Assembly (NCBI RefSeq): GCF_016834655.1
Contig: NZ_JAENHP010000025.1
Coordinates: 1 to 64,000 of the forward strand
Direction of reading: 5' to 3'
DNA: 64,000 nucleotides
Origin: Paractinoplanes ovalisporus
GTDB lineage: Bacteria; Actinomycetota; Actinomycetes; Mycobacteriales; Micromonosporaceae
A program made the position numbers and the translations under genes. The stretch's first letter is position 1; each line of letters starts with the position of its first letter. Below are positions 35,301-43,732 of this stretch, in pieces. The notes below the pieces were generated by a model. It worked only from the letters and a program-made list of their open reading frames with translations, was not told the origin of the DNA and ran no database searches.

Positions 35301-35903
35301 CTAAGCGTCTACGGCCTGGCGGACCATCTCGACGAAGTACCGGTGGACGCGGAGGTCGCCGGTGAGCTCCGGGTGGAAAGCCGTGGCGAGCAGGTTCCCC
35401 TGCCGAACGGCGACAATCCTACCGGCGGCCGGCCCGTCCTTGACGCGGCCCAACACCCGCACGTCGTCGCCGACCTCTTCGACCCATGGCGCCCGGATGA
35501 AGACGGCGTGAAAATCCCCGCCCTCGATCTCGTCGATCGGCACCGCGCCCTCGAACGAGTCGACCTGCCGGCCGAACGCGTTGCGACGCACCGTCATGTC
35601 GATTCCCTGGAACGATTCCTGGTCGGGCCGCCCGTCCAGCACCGTCGTGGCCAGCATGATCATGCCCGCGCACGAGCCGTAGACCGGCATGCCGTCGGCG
35701 ATCCGCTTGCGGATCGGGTCGAGCAGCCCGAACGACACCGCCAGCTTGCTGATCGCGGTCGATTCGCCACCCGGGATGACCAGGGCTTCGACGTCGCCGA
35801 GCTCGTCGGGCCGACGGACCGGCCGGGCCAGGGCGTCGCTCTCGGCCAGCGCCGCGAGGTGTTCCCGCACGTCGCCCTGCAGGGCCAGCACTCCGATGTT
35901 CAC
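35301..35903 (-). CDS. pdxT: Pyridoxal 5'-phosphate synthase glutaminase subunit
   Basis: A 200-residue class I glutaminase that feeds ammonia to PdxS for PLP synthesis. The oxyanion loop is IPGGESTAI, the nucleophile elbow VYGSCAGMIML (Cys near residue 80), and the His-Glu pair is in ATAFHPELTGDLRVHRYF. The start is GTG at 35903. PdxT and PdxS normally form one transcription unit; here pdxS is 1.25 kb away on the other strand, with an AraC regulator and a VOC gene between. Confidence 0.96.
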   Translation of the reverse strand: MNIGVLALQGDVREHLAALAESDALARPVRRPDELGDVEALVIPGGESTAISKLAVSFGLLDPIRKRIADGMPVYGSCAGMIMLATTVLDGRPDQESFQGIDMTVRRNAFGRQVDSFEGAVPIDEIEGGDFHAVFIRAPWVEEVGDDVRVLGRVKDGPAAGRIVAVRQGNLLATAFHPELTGDLRVHRYFVEMVRQAVDA

Positions 35904-35926
35904 GCACCCCAGCTTAGGCTCGGGGC

Positions 35927-36343
35927 GTGTTCGCCTTGCGCAGGGTGCGCGACCACATCGACCGCCACAGCTCGGCGGCGCTCACGCTGAGCGACCTGGC
36001 CGCGCTGGGTGGCATGTCCCGGTTCCATCTCGTACGCACCTTCCGCGCGGCGTACGGGGAAACTCCCATGCGCTACCTGTCCCGCCGGCGCGTCGCCCAG
36101 GCCCAGGAGCTTCTGCGGTACGCCAACCTGACCGTCACCGAGGTCTGCATGGCGGTCGGCTACACGTCGCTGGGCTCGTTCTCGTCCCGCTTCACCGAGC
36201 TGGTGGGCGAGAGCCCGACCGCGTATCAGCGCCGCTGGGCCGCCGCGACGCCGCACATCCCCGGCTGCTGGTTGTTCATGCACGGAGTGATTGCAATTCT
36301 GGATAAGCAGCCTCCGGTCGGCGGTTCTAGCGTCGAGCCATGA
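35927..36343 (+). CDS. AraC family regulator, DNA-binding domain only
   Basis: A 138-residue protein formed almost entirely by the two helix-turn-helix motifs of AraC/XylS: LTLSDLAALGGMSRFHLVRTFRAAYGETP and LTVTEVCMAVGYTSLGSFSSRFTELVGESP. There is no ligand-binding domain. The last 30 residues (CWLFMHGVIAILDK) are unlike the family. The start is GTG at 35927. It overlaps the VOC gene by four bases (ATGA), so it probably controls and is co-transcribed with it. The start lies 23 bp from the divergent pdxT start. Confidence 0.88.
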   Translation: MFALRRVRDHIDRHSSAALTLSDLAALGGMSRFHLVRTFRAAYGETPMRYLSRRRVAQAQELLRYANLTVTEVCMAVGYTSLGSFSSRFTELVGESPTAYQRRWAAATPHIPGCWLFMHGVIAILDKQPPVGGSSVEP

Positions 36344-36765
36344 TTCTCAACGTCTCGCTGATGACCGTGTACTGCCTCGACCAGAACGCCACCCGCGACT
36401 TCTACGTGCGCCACCTGGGTTTCGAGCCGCGCGTGGACGCCACGATGGGCGAGCTGCGCTGGGTGACGCTGGCCCATCCCAACCAGCCCGAGCTGGAACT
36501 GACCCTGATGGTGCCCGGGCCGCCGCTCTCCCTCGAGGCGGCCGCCTTCGTCCGGGGCCAGCTCGAGGCGGGCCAGATGGGCGGGTTCGGTCTGCGCGTC
36601 GACGACTGCCGCAAGACCTTCGCCGAGCTGTCCGGGGCCGGTGTCGAGTTTCTCCAGGAGCCGGCCGACCGCCCGTACGGGGTCGAGGCCGTGATGCGCG
36701 ACAACACCGGGAACTGGCTGGTGCTCGTCGAGAAGAAGGACTTCCGCCCCGAGGACCTGGCCTGA
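36340..36765 (+). CDS. VOC (glyoxalase/bleomycin resistance) family protein
   Basis: A 141-residue vicinal-oxygen-chelate protein with paired beta-alpha-beta-beta-beta modules: VSLMTVYCLDQNATRDFYVRHLGFEP, then GGFGLRVDDCRKTFAELSGAGVEFLQEP, ending NTGNWLVLVEKKDF. The metal positions of true glyoxalases are only partly kept, so enzyme activity is uncertain; a binding role is possible. Partner of the AraC gene in one unit. Such AraC-VOC pairs are common, with unknown substrates. Confidence 0.85.
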   Translation: MILNVSLMTVYCLDQNATRDFYVRHLGFEPRVDATMGELRWVTLAHPNQPELELTLMVPGPPLSLEAAAFVRGQLEAGQMGGFGLRVDDCRKTFAELSGAGVEFLQEPADRPYGVEAVMRDNTGNWLVLVEKKDFRPEDLA

Positions 36766-36834
36766 CCGGTGGCGGCAGCCGGCGCGGGCACCTGCCCCGG
36801 CGGTCGCGAGCACATCCGGCAGCGGGCGCGGGCG

Positions 36835-36860
36835 TTGTCCACAATTCCACGCTGTCCACA
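36835..36860 (+). promoter_or_regulatory. Two DnaA-box-like sites
   Basis: TTGTCCACA (36835-36843) and CTGTCCACA (36852-36860) match the actinobacterial DnaA box TTGTCCACA exactly and with one change, same strand, 17 bp apart. They lie in the 387-bp gap between the VOC gene and pdxS. This is not an origin: there are too few boxes and no dnaA or dnaN nearby. A DnaA-responsive element is possible. Confidence 0.4.
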
Positions 36861-36948
36861 GGGGCGGCCCCGGACGGCTCCAAAGATCGCTGATCCGCGC
36901 CACAATGACGCCGTTGGGAGGAGGCCCCCGGTTGGGGTGGGCCATGAG

Positions 36949-37016
36949 GTCGGTAACTCCTAGGGCGAGATGATCGGCGAATCCCGCGGGCGTGGCGATC
37001 GGCAACTCCTAGGGCG
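36949..37016 (+). repeat. Degenerate tandem repeat, 24-25-bp period, upstream of pdxS
   Basis: GTCGGTAACTCCTAGGGCG (36949) and ATCGGCAACTCCTAGGGCG (36998) match at 17 of 19 bases; a worn copy starts at 36973. The array ends about 135 bp before the pdxS start. With the DnaA-like boxes it accounts for the recognisable content of the 36766-37152 gap. Promoter elements such as TACGAT near 37110 are also present. Confidence 0.6.
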
Positions 37017-37152
37017 CGGGACCGCCGCCGGGGAAAGTGGGACGAAAGGGTTGCCGAGGCAGGCCACCGGGGGGTCGATTGGCCATCGGCCGGAGGGGTC
37101 GACGTGGATACGATCCGGACGAAACCAACCCCGTCCGAGGAGCCGAATCACC

Positions 37153-38052
37153 ATGTCTGAGGAGAACCAGTCCGCCGTCGGGACCGCCCGGGTCAAGCGC
37201 GGCATGGCGGAGATGCTCAAGGGCGGCGTGATCATGGACGTCGTCACGCCGGAGCAGGCGAAGATCGCTGAGGACGCCGGGGCGGTGGCGGTCATGGCTC
37301 TGGAGCGGGTGCCGGCCGACATCCGCGCCCAGGGCGGCGTGTCCCGAATGTCCGACCCTGACATGATCGACGGCATCATCAACGCCGTGTCGATCCCGGT
37401 CATGGCCAAGGCCCGCATCGGCCACTTCGTCGAGGCGCAGGTGCTGCAGGCGCTCGGCGTCGACTACGTGGACGAGTCCGAGGTGCTGACCCCGGCCGAC
37501 TACGCCAACCACATCGACAAGTGGAACTTCACGGTGCCGTTCGTCTGCGGCGCCACCAACCTGGGCGAGGCGCTGCGCCGCATCACCGAGGGCGCCGCGA
37601 TGATCCGGTCCAAGGGCGAGGCCGGCACCGGCGACGTCTCGAACGCGACCACCCACATGCGCAAGATCCGTCAGGAGATCCGCCGGCTGCAGACGCTGCC
37701 CGAAGACGAGCTCTTCGTGGCGGCCAAGGAGCTTCAGGCGCCGTACGAGCTGGTCCGTGAGGTGGCCGAGCGGGGCAAGCTGCCGGTGGTGCTGTTCACC
37801 GCGGGTGGCATCGCGACCCCGGCCGACGCGGCCATGATGATGCAGCTGGGCGCCGAGGGGGTGTTCGTCGGCTCGGGCATCTTCAAGTCGGGCAACCCGG
37901 CCCAGCGGGCGGCCGCGATCGTCAAGGCGACCACGTTCCACGACGACCCCGACGTGCTGGCCAAGGTGTCGCGCGGGCTGGGCGAGGCCATGGTCGGCAT
38001 CAACGTCGAGGACGAGCCGGTGCCACACCGTCTTTCCGAGCGCGGCTGGTAA
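37153..38052 (+). CDS. pdxS: Pyridoxal 5'-phosphate synthase lyase subunit
   Basis: A 299-residue TIM-barrel synthase that makes PLP from ribose 5-phosphate, glyceraldehyde 3-phosphate and ammonia from PdxT. Signatures: KRGMAEMLKGGVIMDVVTPEQA, the Lys in MAKARIGHFVEAQVL, DYVDESEVLTPAD, and the second Lys region RSKGEAGTGDV. The phosphate-binding end is FVGSGIFKSGNP. ATG 37153 (MSEENQSAVGTARVKRG) is used; the reading frame is open further upstream but not homologous. It points away from pdxT, opposite to the usual order. Confidence 0.97.
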   Translation: MSEENQSAVGTARVKRGMAEMLKGGVIMDVVTPEQAKIAEDAGAVAVMALERVPADIRAQGGVSRMSDPDMIDGIINAVSIPVMAKARIGHFVEAQVLQALGVDYVDESEVLTPADYANHIDKWNFTVPFVCGATNLGEALRRITEGAAMIRSKGEAGTGDVSNATTHMRKIRQEIRRLQTLPEDELFVAAKELQAPYELVREVAERGKLPVVLFTAGGIATPADAAMMMQLGAEGVFVGSGIFKSGNPAQRAAAIVKATTFHDDPDVLAKVSRGLGEAMVGINVEDEPVPHRLSERGW

Positions 38053-38074
38053 GAGCGCGGCCGGTAAGGGGGTC

Positions 38075-38596
38075 TCAGACCGGCTCGAGCGGAGCCGCCG
38101 GAACCGGCGCCGGGGCGGGGATCGCCGGCGGCATCGGCGGCTCCTCGATGTCGAAATACTGCGGTCGCGGATAGCGCCGGGCCATCCGCAACGCGCGCAC
38201 GAGCAGCCGGCGACGAGCGGTCAGAGCATCGCGGACGAGGTCGGTGTGCACCTGCCGGGCGAGCACCACCCGCCGGCTGGAGGCGACGAGCGTGCGGGTC
38301 GCGGAATCCGCGCCGGAGAGCGTGACCGCCTGCAGCTGGCGGGTCAGGTCGTTCTCGGCCGACTCGCGCTCGTCGGCGCCGGCGTCGAGCGCGAGTCGCG
38401 CCGCCGCGTAGAGCTCGACGATGTCGCCCTGTTCGGCCACCACCGCCGCCGCGGCGGCCCGGCGCATCAGATGGGCGTCGAGGGCCCGCTCGGCCGACTG
38501 GGCGCGCAGGTGCACCCGCTCGACCCGGTGGGCCGTCCAGCCGAGGTAGGCCGCGAGCAGCACGACGGCCGCGACGGCACCCAGGACCCACCACAT
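38075..38596 (-). CDS. LemA-like membrane protein
   Basis: A 173-residue protein with one N-terminal TM helix (MWWVLGAVAAVVLLAAYLGW) and a long helical outside or cytoplasmic domain (HRVERVHLRAQSAERALDAHLMRRAAAAAVVAEQ). This pattern recalls LemA-type proteins, though similarity is only at the level of architecture. The C-terminus is Pro-rich (PPAIPAPAPVPAAPLEP). ATG 38596 is favoured over an upstream GTG because the TM starts there. It sits between pdxS and pimA as in many actinobacteria. Function unknown. Confidence 0.65.
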   Translation of the reverse strand: MWWVLGAVAAVVLLAAYLGWTAHRVERVHLRAQSAERALDAHLMRRAAAAAVVAEQGDIVELYAAARLALDAGADERESAENDLTRQLQAVTLSGADSATRTLVASSRRVVLARQVHTDLVRDALTARRRLLVRALRMARRYPRPQYFDIEEPPMPPAIPAPAPVPAAPLEPV

Positions 38597-38630
38597 GGCG
38601 GGAATGGTAGTGCCCGCAGGCACCCGATGG

Positions 38631-39785
38631 TCAGGCGCCGGAACGTGGTTCGGCCCACTCGTCGTCCATGACCCGGCCGTCGGTGGCCTCTATCGCCGTT
38701 GCGTAGACCTCGAGGACACGCTGCGCCACGGTCGTCCAGTCGAAGGCCATGACCGCCTCCGCGGCCGCCCGGGACAGCTCGGCCCGGCGGGCGGGGTCGT
38801 CGAGCAGCGCATCGAGCAGAACACACAGCGCATCGGCATCACCGGTGGTGAACAACGCCCCGGCCCGGCCGCCGTCGAGCACGCGCCGGAACGCGTCGAG
38901 GTCGCTGGCCGCGATCGCCGTGCCGGCCGCCATCGCCTCGGTCAGGATCATCCCGAAGCTCTCGCCACCGGTGTTGGGCGCCACATAGATGTCGACGCTC
39001 CGGAGCATGCGCGCTTTGTCCGCTTCCGACACCAATCCGAGAAATGTCACCCGATCGTGCAGATCAACCGGAATTTCGGCATAAAGGTCCTGAGAAGCGC
39101 CCGGCCCAGCCACCAGCAGACGCAGTCCGGGACGTCGCCGCGCCAAAACCACGAAGGCCGCCCGCAGAAGATCGAACCCTTTGCGCGGCTCGGTGAAACG
39201 GCCGAGGAAACCCAACGTCCCGCCGCCCCCGGGCCACCCGTCCAGCGCCGAGGCGGAGGCGAACTTCGACACGGCCACCCCGTTGGGGATCTCCACCGCT
39301 CCCCCGCCGAGGTGTTCCACCTGCACCTTGCGGGCCAGCTCACTGACCGCGATCCGCGCCGTGATCTTCTCGACGACCAGCTGCAGCATGCCCTGAGCAG
39401 CGGAGAGGGCTCGAGAGCGGGTCATCGCGGTGTGGAACGTGGCCACCACCGGCCCGCGTGCGGAGAGCACGGCCAGCAGCGACAGGCTCAGCGTCATGGG
39501 TTCGTGCACGTGGAGCACGTCGAACTGGCCGGCCTTGAGCCAGCGCCGCACCCGCGCGGTCGACACCGGGCCGAACGCGATCCGGGCGACCGAGCCGTTG
39601 TAGGGCAGCGGCACGGCGCGACCGGCCGAGACCACGTACGGGGGGAGCTCCGCGTCCTCGTCGGCCGGGGCCAGCACGCTGACCTCGTGGCCGAGACTGA
39701 TCAGCGCCTCGGACAGGTCCATGATGTGGTTCTGCACGCCGCCGGGCACGTCGAACGAGTAGGGCGAGACGATCCCGATCCGCAT
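38631..39785 (-). CDS. pimA: Phosphatidylinositol mannosyltransferase PimA-like, GT4
   Basis: A 384-residue GT-B glycosyltransferase that adds the first mannose to phosphatidylinositol using GDP-mannose at the inner membrane face. The acceptor domain starts MRIGIVSPYSFDVPGGVQNHI; VLHVHEPMTLSLSLLAVL and FHTAMTRSRAL match the family. The donor domain carries GRFTEPRKGFDLLRAAF and the GT4 E-x7-E motif in PNTGGESFGMILTEAMAAG. ATG 39785 fits the conserved N-terminus. Order pimA-acyltransferase-pgsA is the conserved PIM cluster. Confidence 0.92.
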   Translation of the reverse strand: MRIGIVSPYSFDVPGGVQNHIMDLSEALISLGHEVSVLAPADEDAELPPYVVSAGRAVPLPYNGSVARIAFGPVSTARVRRWLKAGQFDVLHVHEPMTLSLSLLAVLSARGPVVATFHTAMTRSRALSAAQGMLQLVVEKITARIAVSELARKVQVEHLGGGAVEIPNGVAVSKFASASALDGWPGGGGTLGFLGRFTEPRKGFDLLRAAFVVLARRRPGLRLLVAGPGASQDLYAEIPVDLHDRVTFLGLVSEADKARMLRSVDIYVAPNTGGESFGMILTEAMAAGTAIAASDLDAFRRVLDGGRAGALFTTGDADALCVLLDALLDDPARRAELSRAAAEAVMAFDWTTVAQRVLEVYATAIEATDGRVMDDEWAEPRSGA

Positions 39786-39796
39786 GTCCCGACCCC

Positions 39797-40660
39797 CTAG
39801 AGCCACAGTTTCTGCAGCATGTGCCAGTCCTGCGGGTGGTCCGCGATGCCGACGGCGAAGGCGTCGGCGATCAGTTGGGTGGTCATCTTGACCCGCACGT
39901 CGAGCGCGCCCTCGGTGGGCGGCGTGATGCGGCGCAGCACCGCGCGCGTCTGGGTCTCGGTGAAGAAGAGGTCAACCGCGAACAACGGCGCCCCGGTGCG
40001 GATGGCCAGGATCGCGGGCCCGGCCGGCATCTTGGTGCGCCCGCCGAAGAACTCGACCTCGACGCCGTTGCGGGACAGGTCACGGTCGCCCAGCAGGCAC
40101 ACGGCGTAGCCCTCCTGGAGCCGCTCGGCCAGCACCTCGATCGGGGCCCGCGGGCCTCCGGTGTGCGGCAGCACCTCCATCCCGAGCTTTCGCCGGTATG
40201 CCAGGAACTGCTCGCCGACACCCTCGGGTTTGAGCCGCTCGGCCACGGTGACCATGCGCCAGCCGTTCGAGACCACCCAGGCGGCAGCCGCGTCCCAGTT
40301 GCCGACGTGCGGCAGCACGAGAACGACGCCGTTGCCGTCGGCGATCGCCGATTTCAGCTCGGCGTAGTTCTCGTCGGACATGCCGAAACTGTCGAGGAAG
40401 AACTGCTTGCTCTGTGCGGTCAGGCGGAACGCCTCGAGCCAGTACCGCGCGTACGAGCGCAGGCCGTCACGGACCAGAAGGTCGTCCATGTCCGGCTTGA
40501 CCCGCTGCAGGTTGCGCCGCAGCCGCTGGGTGCCGGGACCATTGCGCGCGTACGCCCGGTCGGCCGCGGCCCGGAACAGCCGGCGCGCGACCGGCAACGG
40601 CAGCGTCCGCACGAACCGCCACCCGGCCCGGTAGCCGAACTCGATCAGCCGGTCCTTCAC
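39797..40660 (-). CDS. Phosphatidylinositol mannoside acyltransferase (LpxL/HtrB-like)
   Basis: A 287-residue lysophospholipid-type acyltransferase like mycobacterial PatA, which acylates the mannose of PIM. The catalytic HxxxxD is in LPHVGNWDAAAAW (about residue 118), and the substrate motif is LLGDRDLSRNGVEVEFFGG. A membrane-associated N-terminus (FGYRAGWRFVRTLPLPVARRLF) is present. It overlaps pgsA by four bases (ATGA) and is followed by pimA 11 bp later, so one operon. Confidence 0.9.
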   Translation of the reverse strand: MKDRLIEFGYRAGWRFVRTLPLPVARRLFRAAADRAYARNGPGTQRLRRNLQRVKPDMDDLLVRDGLRSYARYWLEAFRLTAQSKQFFLDSFGMSDENYAELKSAIADGNGVVLVLPHVGNWDAAAAWVVSNGWRMVTVAERLKPEGVGEQFLAYRRKLGMEVLPHTGGPRAPIEVLAERLQEGYAVCLLGDRDLSRNGVEVEFFGGRTKMPAGPAILAIRTGAPLFAVDLFFTETQTRAVLRRITPPTEGALDVRVKMTTQLIADAFAVGIADHPQDWHMLQKLWL

Positions 40661-41292
40661 GCAGCCGGTTCCTTCGTGTCATCCGGCGCGGGCTCGGTGC
40701 GCGCGGCGTGGATGAGCCGCTGGAACACGGTGACGATGGAGAGCGCGGCCAGGACCCAGAGCGCGGCCGGCAGACCCCAGTCGAGACCGGCCCCGCCCAG
40801 CAGACCGCCGATGCCGACGATCACGAGGCGTTCCAGGCGCTCGGCGATGCCGACGTCGGCGTTCAGGCCGAGGCTCTGGGCCCGCGCCTTCACATACGAG
40901 ACGACCTGGCCCGCGGAGAGGCTGATCAGGGCGGCGACCATTCCCCCGTACGGGTTGCCTTCGCCGGCCAGGTAGTAGACGACCGCACCGAAGACCGCGG
41001 CGTCGGCCAGCCGGTCGAGCGACGAGTCGAGCAGGGCGCCGAACTTGCGGTTGTTCGGGGCCATCCGGGCCATCGTGCCGTCGAGCGCGTCGGTCAGGGC
41101 GAACGCGGTGACGATCACCGTGCCCCAGATGAGATGCCCCATCGCGCCGAAGTAGGAGCCGATCAGCACGCCGACGAGGCCGGCGATGGTGACGGCGTTG
41201 GGGGTGACCCCGAGGCGCAGCAGAAAGCGTGCGGTCGGGTTGACGCCGTATGCGATGACGGCGCGCGCAGGTACTTGGACGATCTTTGCCAT
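40657..41292 (-). CDS. pgsA: Phosphatidylinositol phosphate synthase (CDP-alcohol phosphatidyltransferase)
   Basis: A 211-residue membrane enzyme that joins CDP-diacylglycerol with inositol phosphate, the first step to PI in actinobacteria. The family motif D-x2-D-G-x2-A-R-x8-G-x3-D-x3-D is present as DALDGTMARMAPNNRKFGAL, then LDSSLDRLAD. Six TM helices are expected. The N-terminus MAKIVQVPARAVIAYGVNPTARFLLRLGVTPN is typical. It heads the PIM operon; the ATG at 41292 is divergent from the EF-G-like gene across 230 bp. Confidence 0.93.
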   Translation of the reverse strand: MAKIVQVPARAVIAYGVNPTARFLLRLGVTPNAVTIAGLVGVLIGSYFGAMGHLIWGTVIVTAFALTDALDGTMARMAPNNRKFGALLDSSLDRLADAAVFGAVVYYLAGEGNPYGGMVAALISLSAGQVVSYVKARAQSLGLNADVGIAERLERLVIVGIGGLLGGAGLDWGLPAALWVLAALSIVTVFQRLIHAARTEPAPDDTKEPAA

Positions 41293-41522
41293 GGCCGTCC
41301 CACCTTATCGGCGCTGAGCTGGTCCTGGCTCCTGGGCAGTATGCCGTGGCCGTATCGTCATCCATCCCACCGCCCCGCCCACCGCCCCGCCCGCCACCCC
41401 GGACCGGAACGAAGGCATTCTTAGAACGTTCTGCGACTACAAAGGGTTGCTCTCCCACCACCGGCGGGTGTGGGATTCAGGAACAGCGTCGTAACAGTCA
41501 TGAAATGGACAGGAGCGGTCGC

Positions 41523-43682
41523 ATGGCGTCGAAGACCTCGGAGAAGGGGCTCAACGGCGCTGCGGCGCCGGTGGTGACCGAGCCCGGCAGAGTACGCAAC
41601 GTGGTGCTGGTGGGGCACTCCGGCGCGGGCAAGACCACCCTGGTCGAAGCCCTGCTGGCGGCCACCGGGACGATCTCCCGGGCCGGCTCGGTGACCGACG
41701 GCACCACGGTGTCGGACCACGACCCGGCCGCGATCCGCCAGCAGCGCTCGGTCGCGCTGGCGTGCGCGCCCCTCGTGCACCAGGATGTCAAGATCAATCT
41801 GCTCGACACCCCCGGCTACGCCGACTTCGTCGGGGAGCTGCGCGCCGGCCTGCGGGCCGCGGACGCCGCGCTCTTCGTCGTCTCGGCGGTCGACGGCGTC
41901 GACGACGCCACGGTCTCGCTCTGGGAGGAGTGCGCCGCGGTCGGCATGCCCCGCGCCGTGACGATCACCCGCCTCGACCACCCCCGCGCCGACTACGAGG
42001 ACACCCTGGCCACCATCCAGGAGGCGTTCGGCGAAAATGTCATGCCGATCTACCAGCCCATGCTGGGTGACGACGGCGTGTCCGTGGTGGGCCTGATCGG
42101 CCTGGTCACGCTGCGGGTCCTCGACTACTCCGAGGGCTACCCGCCGCGGGCCGGCGAGGCCGAGCCGGAACACCTGAACCCGATTGCCGACGACCGCAAC
42201 GCGCTCATCGAGGGGATCATCGCCGAGAGCGAGGACGAGTCCCTGATGGACCGCTACCTCGGCGGCGAACTGATCAGCACCGACACGCTGCTGCCCGACC
42301 TCGAGAAGGCGGTCGCCCGCGGCAACTTCTACCCGGTCATCCCGGTCTGCGCCGAGACCGGGGTGGGGCTCGACGCGCTGCTCGACGGCCTGGTCAGCGG
42401 CGCGCCGTCGCCGCTGGAGCACGACCTTCCGGTGGTCACCGGCGTCGACGGCTCGGCCCGCCCGCCGCTGACCTGCGACCCCGACGGCCCGTTGGTGGCC
42501 GAGGTGGTCAAGACCACGATCGACCGCCACGTGGGCCGGGTCTCGCTGGTGCGGGTGTTCTCGGGCACGCTGCGCCCCGAGCAGACGCTGCACGTGTCGG
42601 GGCACGGGCTGGCCGACCGCGGCCACCCCGACCACGACGCCGACGAGCGGGTCGCCCACGTCTATTCACCGCTCGGCGCCACCCTGCGCGAGGTGCCGCA
42701 GTGCATCGCCGGTGACATCTGCGCGATCACCAAGTCGGGCAGCGCCGAGACCGGGGACACGCTCAGCGGCAAGGAACAGCCGCTGCTGATGGAGCCGTGG
42801 GCGATGCCCGAGCCGCTGCTACCGATCGCCGTGGTCGCCAAGACCCGCTCGGACGAGGACGCGCTGGCCAAAAACCTGGCCCGGCTCGTGGCCGGCGACC
42901 CGACGATGCGGCTGGAGCGCAACCCCGACACCCACCAGCTGGTGCTGTGGACCATGGGCGAGTCGCACGCCGACGTCGTGCTCGACCGGCTGCGCTCGGG
43001 CGGGGTCGAGCTCGACACCGAGCCGGTCAAGGTCGCGCTGCGCGAGACGTTCGGCTGCGGGTCGCAGGGCCACGGGCGGCACGTCAAGCAGTCCGGCGGC
43101 CACGGGCAATATGCGGTCTGCGACATCCGGGTCGAGCCGCTGCCCCGCGGATCCGGGTTCGAGTTCGTCGACAAGGTGGTGGGCGGCTCGGTGCCGCACA
43201 ACTACATCCCCTCGGTCGAGAAGGGGGTGCGGGCCCAGCTCGAGCGCGGGCTGGTGGCCGGCTATCCGGTGATCGACCTGCGGGTGACGCTCTATGACGG
43301 CAAGGCGCACAGCGTCGACTCGTCGGACGCCGCGTTCCAGACCGCCGGGGCCCTGGCGCTGCGCGAGGCGGCCGCGGCCGGGCAGGTCACGCTGCTCGAG
43401 CCGATCGACGAAATTGTCGTACGGGTCCCCGACACGTACGTGGGTGCGGTCATGAGCGACCTCTCCGGCCGCCGGGGTCGTCCCCAGGGCAGCGAGGCCG
43501 ACGGCGACGGGATCCACAGCCTGGTGCGGGCCGAGGTGCCGGCCACCGAGCTGGTGCGCTACGCGGTGGAACTGCGCGCCCTGTCCTCCGGCGCGGGCAC
43601 GTTCACCCGCACCTACGCTCGCCACGAGCCGATGCCCCCTCATATGGCGGAAACGGTCAAGAAGGATTTCGACCGTCGATGA
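41523..43682 (+). CDS. EF-G-like GTPase (EF-G2 type)
   Basis: A 719-residue translational-GTPase homologue. P-loop VLVGHSGAGKTTLVEALL and G3 LLDTPGYADFVGEL are intact, but the base-recognition NKxD is TRLD (AVTITRLDHPR). Domains II (SLVRVFSGTLRPEQTL), III, IV (QGHGRHVKQSGGHGQYAVCDI) and V follow. Actinobacterial EF-G2 proteins of this type are not thought to replace EF-G in translocation; their job is unclear. ATG 41523 is taken because AGGAG stands 9 nt upstream; an earlier in-frame ATG (41505) is possible. The upstream 230 bp holds AGAACGTTCT and a GC hairpin but no gene. Confidence 0.92.
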   Translation: MASKTSEKGLNGAAAPVVTEPGRVRNVVLVGHSGAGKTTLVEALLAATGTISRAGSVTDGTTVSDHDPAAIRQQRSVALACAPLVHQDVKINLLDTPGYADFVGELRAGLRAADAALFVVSAVDGVDDATVSLWEECAAVGMPRAVTITRLDHPRADYEDTLATIQEAFGENVMPIYQPMLGDDGVSVVGLIGLVTLRVLDYSEGYPPRAGEAEPEHLNPIADDRNALIEGIIAESEDESLMDRYLGGELISTDTLLPDLEKAVARGNFYPVIPVCAETGVGLDALLDGLVSGAPSPLEHDLPVVTGVDGSARPPLTCDPDGPLVAEVVKTTIDRHVGRVSLVRVFSGTLRPEQTLHVSGHGLADRGHPDHDADERVAHVYSPLGATLREVPQCIAGDICAITKSGSAETGDTLSGKEQPLLMEPWAMPEPLLPIAVVAKTRSDEDALAKNLARLVAGDPTMRLERNPDTHQLVLWTMGESHADVVLDRLRSGGVELDTEPVKVALRETFGCGSQGHGRHVKQSGGHGQYAVCDIRVEPLPRGSGFEFVDKVVGGSVPHNYIPSVEKGVRAQLERGLVAGYPVIDLRVTLYDGKAHSVDSSDAAFQTAGALALREAAAAGQVTLLEPIDEIVVRVPDTYVGAVMSDLSGRRGRPQGSEADGDGIHSLVRAEVPATELVRYAVELRALSSGAGTFTRTYARHEPMPPHMAETVKKDFDRR

Positions 43683-43732
43683 CTTGGGCCCCGGAAACGG
43701 CTAGCGAAGCGAAGTCGTTTTCGGTGTCCAAG

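Noticed and set aside
36835..36860. Replication origin
   Set aside because: Only two DnaA-like boxes, no AT-rich unwinding region and no dnaA, dnaN or gyr genes nearby.
41423..41432. AGAACGTTCT palindrome before the EF-G-like gene, considered as an SOS box
   Set aside because: The actinobacterial LexA site needs a 4-bp spacer between GAAC and GTTC; here there is none.
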